This document shows positions 56,301 to 64,000 of a DNA stretch of 64,000 nt, piece after piece (within the stretch, counting starts at the first letter, position 1; each line of letters opens with the position of its first letter). The position numbers and the translations under genes are program-made. Under the pieces are notes generated by a model. It worked only from the letters and a program-made list of their open reading frames with translations, was not told the origin of the DNA and ran no database searches. The stretch covers positions 8,139,743 to 8,203,742 of the forward strand of contig CM035351.1 in NCBI GenBank assembly GCA_020137815.1, in the 5' to 3' direction. Source of the stretch: Hormiphora californensis (taxonomy: Eukaryota > Ctenophora > Tentaculata > Cydippida > Pleurobrachiidae).

Positions 56301-58852
56301 TTCTTGAGCCAGATCGGACTTATGAGGAGAGAGTTGAGAGGAAGAAAGCAGTGAAAACTCTAAATGAGCTGAGACAGGCGCATCCTGAGAGAAAATATGT
56401 TTTAAGGAAAGGTGTTATTGAAAGCATCTAGAACTCATTAAATTTTTGCCCCACAAGCTTGTGGAGATCCCTTTCTTGCTTTTTATGTTTTTACTATCTT
56501 GAATTGATCTCTTCGCACGGGGCAGGACCCAGTATGTTTGCCATTTATTTGATTTACATTGCTGTTCGTCCACCATTAAATTTTCCAGCCAGCCAGCCAG
56601 CCAGTTGCTCAAACCTTGTTTTTGGTGGTATTTCCCACGCCCTCCTAGTTGCTCAAACCTTGTTTTTAGTGGTATTTCCCACGCCCTCCTAGTTGCTCAA
56701 ACCTGGTTTTTAGTGGTATTTCCCACGCCCTCCTAGTTGCTCAAACCTGGTTTTTAGTGGTATTTCCCACGCCCTCCTAGTTGCTCAAACCTTGTTTTTA
56801 GTGGTATTTCCCACGCCCTCCTAGTTGCTCAAACCTTGTTTTTAGTGGTATTTCTCACGCCCTCCTAGTTGCTCAAACCTTGTTTTTGGTGGTGTTTCCC
56901 ACGCCCTCCTAGTTGCTCAAACCTTGTTTTTGGTGGTATTTCCCACGCCCTCCTAGTTGCTCAAACCTTGTTTTTGGTGGTATTTCCCACGCCCTCCTAG
57001 TTGCTCAAACCTGGTTTTTGGTGGTATTTCCCACGCCCTCGTTGATGAAGTTTAGTCCTGCTGTTATCTGTATGACCCCTAGACCCAGGGAGGTGCACAC
57101 CCCAAACAGGGTGGTGATCACAGAGAGGATATCAATCAGATCACCCGGCCAGGAGTAGATCTTGTTACCAATGAGGGGGTAAAAACATGATTTCATTGTC
57201 ATCGGCATGCCCTTCCTGCAATAATTAGGGGATGGTGTTTCACGACTCACAGTTAGGACATAGTTAAAAAATTCCGAACTCGAAAAGGACTCAGGAGTTC
57301 GGAGTAGAAAGATATTTCCCTTGTTCAAACAAGGCAAGATTCCCCTGTCAGGCTGAACTGCTCTAACAGCTATTATGTACCTGAATGCAACGAAACCCAG
57401 TAGCATCCCTACTACCACGTATACTATCCAGGCGTGGACTCCCCAATGGTAGAAGGTAACATTCATCGCATCCTGGGCTAACTTATTGTCCGGGGCAAAC
57501 CTGCAGGAGAGTTGAGAGAGTTTAGTTTTACAACTTAATTATAATAATGCGAAACTGTGTGCACATGTCGGTGTCAATTGAACCCTGAAATGGATATCTG
57601 GTTGATGTGTATGCTTGTTGTGTCTATTCAGTAGAGGACCATTTATGTGATTTGTAGATTAGGACAATGTAGAAGATCAGTAAAGTTGCATGGTATCGAT
57701 CGTTATGAGCATATATTATTATGCGGTTAACGTCTCACTACCAATAAACAAATTAATAACTGTCGGAACTATTCAAACATGCTCAGGATAATTCTCTTAT
57801 TTGAAAGAAATGAGAATAGGATCAGGCCAATGCTCTGACAGCTTTCTAGATATATTCCCATAATACCTTATAAGGGTCTCACAACTCAACAAACAATACC
57901 TGTCAGCGCTGTATCGGTTGGACCCGGTATAATGGAGGATAGGTTCAGCGACCCCATAGAAGAAGAGTCCCACTCCAATGCCACAGGAGAAGAGCATGGT
58001 AAACCAGGTTACGTCATTATACTCTGGCTCATCTGTATCTCGTCCTGTAATGAGGATACATATTTATCAAGGGGGGGGGTACAAAAAGGAAAAGAGCTGG
58101 GATATTTATGGATTGTTGTTGTAATTTGACAAGTACGGAGTGTTGGGCACGTCGCGCCCTTCATGTTCGCTACGCGACGCGACCAATACGGAGTGCCAAA
58201 GTTCACGGGGGGATTATTGGCTAGGAATTGTACTGGGGGAGCGTGACGGATGGTGCAATGATAGTATCGCAACTAAAATAGGGATAACATGATCATGCGA
58301 TATAAAGTTCCGTACCAAGTTTAAGTTTCCCATATTTGCTACAGTAGATGATGATGATGACAATGGCCCACACGTCCTGAGATCCAATGTACAGCCAGGT
58401 GAATTTATCTGTTATCCAGGATTTAGCCAGACTAAACGATTTACCGGCACCTGCATCAATGAGAAGGGAGGGGGTTATCATGTCTGGATATGTTGCTATG
58501 GAAACCGTTGTTGGGTTATCAAACTAATTATAGGTTGCTCTACTAAATTGCCCAGCATCTGACAAAACACCCCTGCATCCCCCGTGTTTATACCTTTTTT
58601 GTCCAGGATTGACCAGGAGACGAAGGCAAAGACGAGTAGAATGGAAACACCTGACACAACTGGGTTGAACCGGAGTTCTGGACTGAATTTGTGATTACCA
58701 AACTTCAGCCGGACCCACGTGTTACGATCGGGTGACTGGGGTGTCTGCCATACAAAGGTCTGCCGGCGAACTGCAGAGTTCTCCCTAGTGCTCTCGGGCC
58801 CATTTTCTTCTCCTCCCCCTCCCTCCGGACCATTTAGGGGAGCCGTATACAT
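48924..58852 (-). CDS. BCCT-family (betaine/choline/carnitine) transporter
   Basis: Twelve-helix LeuT-fold plasma-membrane carrier for quaternary amines such as glycine betaine, used in osmolyte handling. Thirteen exons (minus, 5' to 3'): 58852-58594, 58450-58316, 58044-57900, 57500-57381, 57215-57011, 55251-55109, 54991-54717, 54608-54418, 50879-~50732, 50362-50194, 50071-49776, ~49478-49354, ~49190-48924; about 825 aa. Landmarks: [20 protein letters not shown] (TM1), [31 protein letters not shown] then [33 protein letters not shown], the hallmark [20 protein letters not shown], and [13 protein letters not shown]. The exon 9/10 junction is one base out of phase with the best donor. BCCTs are mainly bacterial but known in some invertebrates; the many introns argue against recent transfer. 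Intron 8 contains a whole glycosyltransferase gene. Confidence 0.92.
50450..50551. repeat. (CTGT)n tetranucleotide microsatellite
   Basis: CTGT repeats with a TATC and a TATG interruption, within BCCT intron 9. Spurious Cys/Leu/Ser/Val frames in all phases. Confidence 0.95.
51255..53051 (-). CDS. Type II membrane glycosyltransferase (GT4-like), nested gene
   Basis: Intronless, 598 aa. N-terminal membrane anchor ([19 protein letters not shown], about residues 9-27) with an acidic/basic stem including a coiled stretch ([20 protein letters not shown]), as in Golgi type II transferases. The C-terminal half has the GT-B fold features of GT4-type retaining enzymes: [59 protein letters not shown], which carry the E-x7-E motif. 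The acceptor substrate cannot be deduced. It lies entirely inside intron 8 of the BCCT gene on the same strand, about 375 bp from BCCT exon 9. CTTGCTAG sits ~18 nt before the ATG. Lack of introns fits a retrogene or a trans-spliced gene. Confidence 0.88.
   Translation of the reverse strand: MLLLRVIRPAFLLLIVSGYAILFIVLQFSFDDVVHSGDGGVYLASGHLIDDVKERGLDQEEELTTSGKVVIPRKDTGNEDVEKGKNEGDPVKNLMMAGFVRQPLDQPVGPVENKGVPLKLLDEEQLEFLEKKKNEFLEAKIFGPERRRREKAKKALKKEEGPPPSLADWPRLAEAAANFTTFNSTVLWIATVSANQKDWGFMKENLNFIVPLSVLLGNQFGWVSNMLMTSFQRTAGWRDLSPADQKVINYAYERGIAIRKELKEGTTDHQIITVLGLPPPVYNKTLMEGFPDVGKASVYTIGRAMFETNAIPSLWFPQLATVSELWVPSKFQKEVFSKSGLVNLPHISVIREGFETSRFETERKLEFLEDAKDRSKLRRTLFPRCRPQDVIYLMVGKLEERKGVEILLKAYTDEFNNDDSVCLVLRTSFNLKLKGKYPYSKRGRWVFARSYSEEMLIKAYRRADVFVLATHGEGWGRPVMESMAAGTPVIVPLWSGLTEFVKPAYSLPIEVTELELAFDQDKFILAESENRVHHKWAVVDEKGLRERLRWCLQHRGELAGIGQKAQQEMYRTYTRESVAMEAVTRLSEISRGLPRVKT
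53321..53392. repeat. (GA)n microsatellite in BCCT intron 8
   Basis: Pure GA run with one GATAGAGAGATG end. It lies downstream of nothing coding; it is ~270 bp 5' of the nested glycosyltransferase start. Confidence 0.95.
53744..54092. mobile_element. MITE with ~65-bp terminal inverted repeats
   Basis: ATAGTTCAGTGTCTATAGTA at 53744 pairs with the complement of the right end (TGCTATAAATACTGAACTAT, ending 54092). The inner part GAATTTTTTGAAGTTGTCAC pairs with GTGACAACTTCAAAAAATC. It is 349 bp with no ORF. A fragment of the same family (GTTTTTTTGAAGTTGTGACC) occurs at 42403 in an LDHD intron. Confidence 0.8.
54091..54147. other. 57-bp perfect palindrome
   Basis: A 28-bp arm, ATAGTGAAATCGAATTCCGG plus AGCTTGTA, a single T, then the exact reverse complement. 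It directly adjoins, and overlaps by 2 bp, the right end of the MITE at 53744-54092. Confidence 0.93.
55345..55455. repeat. 44-bp minisatellite, left part
   Basis: Two and a half units of GTTGCTCAAACCTGGTTTTT + AGTGGTATTTCCCACGCCCTCCTA. It is the left remnant of the array at 56604-57040, split by the element inserted at 55456. Confidence 0.95.
55456..56603 (+). mobile_element. ORF1-only LINE-like element (HAL1-like)
   Basis: Inserted inside one unit of the 44-bp minisatellite: the unit's CCTCCTAG ends at 55455 and TTGCTCAAACC resumes after 56603. It has a short 5' leader, one intact ORF1 (55502-56431), ~150 bp of 3' UTR and a (CCAG)n tail. There is no ORF2 sequence. Poly-short tandem tails are usual for CR1/L2-type LINEs. 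Confidence 0.8.
55502..56431 (+). CDS. LINE ORF1-like RNA-binding protein
   Basis: About 309 aa from MMTLPNDKV; an in-frame Met at 55457 lies at the insertion junction and is less likely. An N-terminal unstructured region is followed by a coiled coil ([20 protein letters not shown], about residues 110-150). The C-terminal RRM-like/ORF1p-type domain is [51 protein letters not shown] and [17 protein letters not shown]. This coiled-coil plus 'NLIVFGLPE' architecture is that of ORF1 nucleic-acid chaperones of L2/CR1/L1-like elements. It would coat element RNA in cis. The frame is fully open, implying recent insertion or selection. It is antisense to the host BCCT gene. Confidence 0.82.
   Translation: MMTLPNDKVTQFINRLITQRPPTTSPVNKYSPDEIGRGMHVADITPEILGGRKYSKKDLASSLSEACKLLVDLAVPQGSTTPNTSTTPRRSHPPEEWWRCKDDKTNLHEELAAAHRRVIDLQDQVIQLKDEIRNVETATVTKTVQRDLKSYSAMLSQNCAAALAQTRIQKAVTKASVEKPDEEDRSRNLIVFGLPEEADGATVETSVTSLLEEMDEKPPLTSCTRLGMPAEGKSRPVKVTLKSRNSLLVLLRKACELRNSENFKRVFLEPDRTYEERVERKKAVKTLNELRQAHPERKYVLRKGVIESI
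56604..57040. repeat. 44-bp minisatellite beginning in BCCT exon 5
   Basis: About ten units of GTTGCTCAAACCTTGTTTTT + GGTGGTATTTCCCACGCCCTCCTA. On the minus strand the right-most unit is the last ~30 coding bases of BCCT exon 5 (GAGGGCGTGGGAAATACC, ACCAAAAACCAG) and its donor GTTTGA at 57010. All further units repeat exon end plus donor. Readthrough of the first donor meets TGA at once. Confidence 0.95.
57783..57845. repeat. Dispersed repeat copy
   Basis: TTGAAAGAAATGAGAATA followed by TCAGGCCAATGCTCTGACAG, matching the copy at about 54153-54215 and the short cores near 22008 and 22050. Confidence 0.7.
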
Positions 58853-60954
58853 TGTGTATTTCTCTCGACTAGGATCAGGCGTTATACCGATTACAGATGA
58901 GACAATGGGACAGCTAAACAACAAGAAGATGCAGGATCTAAAAAGTGTTTTGGGTGTGGTCTAGTTATATTGAAGCCGAAAGTCTTTTTCAACTTAGACA
59001 CGCGTCACCGATACGTAAGCAACAATTATTACTGACGTATAGAGCCATTATGAAGCTACTGCAGGTGACTATAATTATCATAGAACAGCTTGGACAAGTG
59101 AAAATAGGTCAAGAAGGGAAGAGGGCACAATTGTAAAGAAGGAGAAGAAGGAACGTGCGGGCTGTTGTGGCGAAATGTTAATTAACTCAGAACGTGTCAG
59201 CTTCTAAAGTAGCCTAGAAAGGAAAACAGTTAGCAGTTACCGATGGGCAATTAAAGGAAAGTCGGGAAACAATTATTATTTCAGCGACAATATAAGTGTT
59301 TTTGATGGGAGAAAATAACGCAACTCAAACCGCAAACTACTTGAAGTCTTATTCTATAGTTGTACCCACTGCACGTTCCGAAGTAGACAGAAAGTGAGAC
59401 AGACAGAGGGAGAGAGAGAGAGAGGGAGAGAGAGACAGAGGGAGAGAGAGAGAGAGAGAGTGAGACAGACAGAGAGAGAGAGAGACAGAAAGTGAGAGAG
59501 AAAGTGAGACAGACAGAGGGAGAGAGAGAGAGAGAGAGAGAAAGTGAGAGAGAAGAGGCTAGAGGGAGTGAGAGAGAGAGAGTAGAGAGAGAGAATAGTA
59601 CAGACATAGTTTGAAGAGATGTAATACATCTTATACATACCATCTTCTAGACAGCAAAATTAACAACTCAGGGGCTATTAATACTATCTCTTCTATATCA
59701 CTGTTGCTCAGGGAGAGAAGACGAAAGAGAACAACATATGCGAGATAATCAAAAGTAACAAAATTTATAATGACAAATTATAGATAGTACGAGTATTAGT
59801 AGCCAGTTAGTAGAGATAATGAACTAGGATCTATCCCGTCTCGCTCTCTGCACATACTCATCCCTCTTCTCCTTCTCTCTCTCTCTCCTCCTCTATCTTC
59901 TCTCGTCCTCTCTTCTCTCCCCTCTTCTCTTCCTCTCTCTCCCTTTCTCTATCTCCTCTCTCCTATCTCTTCTTCTCCTCTCTCCCTTCTCTCCCCCTTC
60001 TAGCCCATTTCCCTCTTTCTCATACTCTCTCTCTCTCTCTCCTCTCTAATCTCTACTCTTCATCATCTCTTCTCTCTCATAGCATCCCTTAGGCCGTAGA
60101 GCATTCTGATCACCGCTTCACATCAACCATGAGCGTCTGGCGATCGCGCATGAATCATTAGTACAATTCGCATAATCGCTCTCTAACGCTAGCGAAAACA
60201 TGCTCATGCGTACTTCTCTTTTCTTCGATCTCTTCTGACATCTCTATCTGGCTTCTCCTTCCTCCTTCTCAAGGATGTGCATAAGTACTTAATAAATGCT
60301 AGTTGCACATGGGGTTCACTATCAACCCAATGGTAGCTGCCTGGACTGATCGAGCAGCGAATAGAAATTATTTAGACAAATTCGCATCAAGACTCGCTCT
60401 CTATACTGTCTCATTTACATAGATGGTCTTACAGCTCCTCTCTCTTTCTTTTTCTCTCTTTCTCTCTCTTTCTCTTTCTGCTCCTCTATCTCTTTTCTCT
60501 CTGCTGTACATTAATCGTCTAGCCAACTAGAAGAAAAAGATAGCTCCGGTCACAAACTATAAGACTCTCTCCTTTTCTCTCCGGGCGATATCGAGAAAGA
60601 GAGATAAGATCCAAGGACTGAGAGCTCAGGAAACGATCATTAAAACGGAAAAGTAAGCGTAAAGTATCATTACTATTAAACTACAGTTCCGCTACTTAGT
60701 ATGTATTCAGTTTATTTGTAGCGATCTAATAGTACGCTAATAAAATTTTGAAATTTAAAAAAAGTTGCACAGTTACATTTTATGGCACTAAATGATGAAC
60801 TAAATAAATAGGTGGTATAACTACTGGAGCGGCAATCAATAATTGAAAGAAATGCCCATCCCCCGGCTCAAAGAGTTGTCTGGGTGTCTTGGTAATGGCA
60901 TTTAATGGTCCTGAAAGACAATGGCACAGTCAACTCCCTCTATCTCCCTGAGTG
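58853..60954. other. Gene-free stretch with GA/TC microsatellites
   Basis: 5' flank of the BCCT gene and beyond. Interrupted GA repeats occupy about 59390-59600 and TC-rich degenerate sequence about 59850-60080 and 60430-60500. No coding sequence was recognised. Confidence 0.6.
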
Positions 60955-61188
<234 letters not shown>

Positions 61189-61437
61189 TGTATTTGTACC
61201 ACTAATGGTGAGGATAGGTTGGGCGCTCGAGGAGTGGATGAATCGATCGTGATAAAGTAGATAGAGGAGGTGGAGAAACGCGAGAACAAGATAGAAGAGA
61301 TGTGCCTGTGTGAAGTTTTTTACGACCTACAGGAGGGAACCACCACTTTACGTTATGAAGGTAAGAACGTAGGTTGGCGGGATAAAACACATTATCCCAA
61401 ATTCTTTTATTCTTTCTATTGATGTAAATGCGGATTT

Positions 61438-61782
61438 GGGAAAAAAAACTTTTTTTTTTAAAAAACCAAAAAATTTTTTCCCCCAAAAAGGGGTTTTTTA
61501 AAAAAAAAAAAGGGAAAAATTTAAAAATTTTTTGGGTTTTGTTTTTTTTTTTTTTTCCCCAAATTGTTTTTAAAAAAAAAAAAAAATTTTTTTTAAGTTT
61601 TTTTTCCCTAAAAAAAAAGGGTTGGAAAATGGGGGGTTTAAAAAAAAAACCAAAAACCCCGGAAAAAATTTTTTTTTTGGGGGGGGGAAAAAATTTAAAA
61701 CCCCAAAAAAAAACCCCCCGGGTTTTGGTAAAAAAAAAAAAAAATTCCTTTTTAAAATTTTAAAAAGGGGGGGGGAAAGGGA

Positions 61783-61814
<32 letters not shown>

Positions 61815-62062
61815 GGAAAAAAAAAAAAGGGGGGGGGGTTTTTAAAAAAGGGGGGGGGGGGGGGGGGGGGGGGAAGGGGGGAAAAAGGGGGGGGGGAAAA
61901 GGGGTTTTAAAAAAAAAAAAAAAAAAAAAAAGGGGGAAAAAAAAATTTTTTTTTTTTTTTGGGGGAAAAAGGGGGGGGGGGTTTTGGTTTTGGTTTTAAA
62001 ATTTTGGGGGGGGGAAAAAAGAAAAAAAAAGGGGGTTTTTGGGGGGTTTTTTTGGGGGGGGT
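61438..62062. other. Homopolymer-run sequence, probable sequencing/assembly artefact
   Basis: About 620 bp in which almost every base occurs in runs of 3 to 20 identical nucleotides (A, T, G and C). The transition is sudden at both ends into normal sequence. The translated Lys/Gly/Phe/Pro frames on both strands are meaningless. No natural repeat class produces this; low-quality read consensus is the likely origin. Confidence 0.85.
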
Positions 62063-62902
62063 TAAGCAATTCAATACAACAGCACCATTACGATTAATGA
62101 AAGATAGAAAGATAGAAAGATGGAGAGAGATAGAAAACAAATATAGATCACCATAATGTCATGTGCTATTCTTGCCTGCGGTGATTACAGTGCAGGATTT
62201 TTTAGTTACAGCCCTACTACAGCAGAAAATAAGAAAGTGTAGAAATTAAAAAAGATACTAAAAATCGTGATAGAATTGTGGTAGAGCTGTAATGAAATGA
62301 TTGCATGATGCGTCAAAGAAAATATCTCAAAGTCAAAAGACGAAAAATGAACGCCGAGAAATCAAATTTGTAAAGTGATGACCATCATGATCATTTCTTG
62401 AGAATTACAAATGAAGATTAAGATCAACTGATCAAGAAGAGCAAACGAAAGAGCAAATGAAAACATATTCAGTTCCCCCTAAAGCAAACTAAATAAAAAG
62501 TCCAACCAACTGAAAAACCAGCCGAAAAGAAAGATAATAATGACACCAATTACCACCGGCAATTAGAGCGTGCCCCACTGCCCGCCCCCACCTAGCGGGT
62601 CCCTGTAAACATAGCTACCGCTATCACATACCACCCACATTTTAATTTATAACTTCCACATTTTGAATTCCATCCAGTTTATGACGGCTATTATAACACA
62701 CAACACTGGTAGCATAAGGTAGGCTTTATCATTGGGTGGGCCCAAAAACCTCAGTACAGGAACGATAGTACATGTTGTACACATTGGGCATTGGGCAACC
62801 GGAAGGGCCGAGATCGAGCAAGAGAGAAACAGAGAGAATGACAGTAAGGAAGAGGGGTCTTAGTGGGTGGTAATCGGTTATCTCTGACTCTCTCTCTCTA
62901 TC

Positions 62903-62939
<37 letters not shown>

Positions 62940-62954
62940 CTCTCTGACTCTCTC

Positions 62955-63024
<70 letters not shown>

Positions 63025-64000
63025 GCTTTCGGTCCTTAGAGAGCTAATGGGGGCGCTAGTTGTCATTGACACACATACGCACATTTATTGTTGCAAGTTT
63101 AAAGGGAGAAAGAGAGCACTATCAAGATTCAAGAAAGGGAGATAGATACAAGATACATGTTGGTTCATAATGAATACGGAAGTGCTACCCCATCCAGCTA
63201 ATTTTCAACTATTTTAAAAGTCAAAACACAATGTCCCTAGTGAGTTCATATTGAACTTCAATGGCTAATAGCTCATACATCCGAACCCTGGATCCAATAC
63301 TTCATAATATCAGGTCCAGGGTTCTGCATGTATTAGCCATTGATCGGCGATAGAGGGGGCCTTAATGAATCAGATGGATTTTTTAGTCCTTGTCCCTGGA
63401 AACCACTAGGCGACGTAATGTTCCTACATTAATTAATATCAAGATTTGATTAAAGAATTGTCGTGTAGACTGTCTGGCGACGCCAGACCCCGTTTTGACA
63501 GTGTGCTCAGATTGGCTCGGCGCCGCCAGACAACAAGTGGCGCTGTAGTACCTGCAGTAGTTGTTGTATCGCTTCAGGATCCATTATCTTTGTTTTCCCT
63601 GACAGTGACATAATCAGCACACTAAATGGAAGATTGGGTGAGTGAGATGTGGACTCAGCACTGAATACCAAATAAAATAAAACTTAAAAGAGCCGAGAGG
63701 ACGGGAAAACAAACACGATGAGCGGCAAAATGAAAATGTGGGATTGGGTTCAGTCACTGGGTGGTAGAAGATGCGCGCGCACCGCGCCGATATCACACTT
63801 CTCAGCGCCAGATTTGCTAGTCGTGAAAGATGCACTCTCGTGAAGTGTGACCGTCCCACAGCTTGCTGACAGGTCGCTGTGATAAGAAGGAGCGGGAAGA
63901 GGGAACAAATCCCGGAAATGAGAAACTAAAAACGGTTTTTTTATAGTAGAAAGAAAGTATTTATTCCAATAAACAATGGTAACAAAATAAAAGGTTCTTC
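62063..64000. other. Gene-free stretch with TC microsatellite
   Basis: TC repeats with CTCTCTGACTCT interruptions at about 62884-63020. A GTCTGGCG-A-CGCCAGAC palindrome lies at about 63471. No recognisable gene on either strand to the end of the window. Confidence 0.6.

Noticed and set aside
48924-58852. Horizontal transfer of the BCCT transporter from bacteria
   Set aside because: The gene has 13 exons with normal introns and no bacterial neighbours; no evidence of recent transfer.
61428-62156. Lys/Gly-rich and Pro/Phe-rich proteins
   Set aside because: Products of homopolymer-run sequence that is probably an artefact.

Overview
This is a eukaryotic, and almost certainly invertebrate-animal, genome window. 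It holds spliced genes with GT-AG introns, alpha-tubulin, PPIP5K, FAN1, MAD2L2, LDHD, neuferricin and a BCCT transporter, LINE retrotransposons, a 46-bp satellite and many microsatellites. I cannot name the phylum. A notable clue is that nearly every gene start has a splice-acceptor-like YAG just upstream, and five + strand genes lie head to tail with gaps as small as 78 bp. That is what spliced-leader trans-splicing of polycistronic transcripts would look like.

Layout. 1-2220: microsatellites and unrecognised gene-free DNA. 2222-7985: an array of more than 100 units of a 46-bp satellite carrying three copies of a ~300-bp insert. 7986-11942: a LINE with one intact endonuclease-RT-RNase H ORF, abutting the satellite, followed by a (CTCTCC)n block to 12778. 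13258-20769 (minus): PPIP5K (diphosphoinositol pentakisphosphate kinase) in 21 mappable exons with its 3' end missing. 20770-22700: hairpins and two unrecognised exon-like blocks. 22862-24328 (+): alpha-tubulin with the only convincing TATA box. 24560-26326 (minus): secreted sphingomyelinase-D/GDPD-like protein with cysteine-rich repeats. 26868-27339: octamer and (CCCTGT)n arrays.

27757-48053 (+): Mpv17-like, TRMT112 (frameshifted as given), neuferricin (CYB5D2), three tandem BTB-domain paralogues (the third broken) with a foldback element between copies 1 and 2, then a tight cluster GTF2H4, MAD2L2/REV7, LDHD, IMP3 and FAN1. The cluster mixes DNA repair/transcription (TFIIH p52, REV7, FAN1), mitochondrial lactate oxidation (LDHD) and ribosome biogenesis (IMP3). 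They share position, not a pathway, as is common for spliced-leader operons.

48924-58852 (minus): a 13-exon BCCT transporter gene. One of its introns contains a complete intronless glycosyltransferase gene on the same strand plus a MITE and a 57-bp palindrome. Another intron contains a 44-bp minisatellite interrupted by a LINE-like element that has ORF1 but no ORF2. 58853-64000: no recognisable gene; microsatellites and a stretch of homopolymer runs (61438-62062) that looks like bad sequence.

Recurring theme: in PPIP5K, IMP3 and the BCCT gene, tandem repeats begin in or exactly at the exon end and repeat the 5' splice site itself. This is the most unusual pattern I see, together with the trans-splicing signature.
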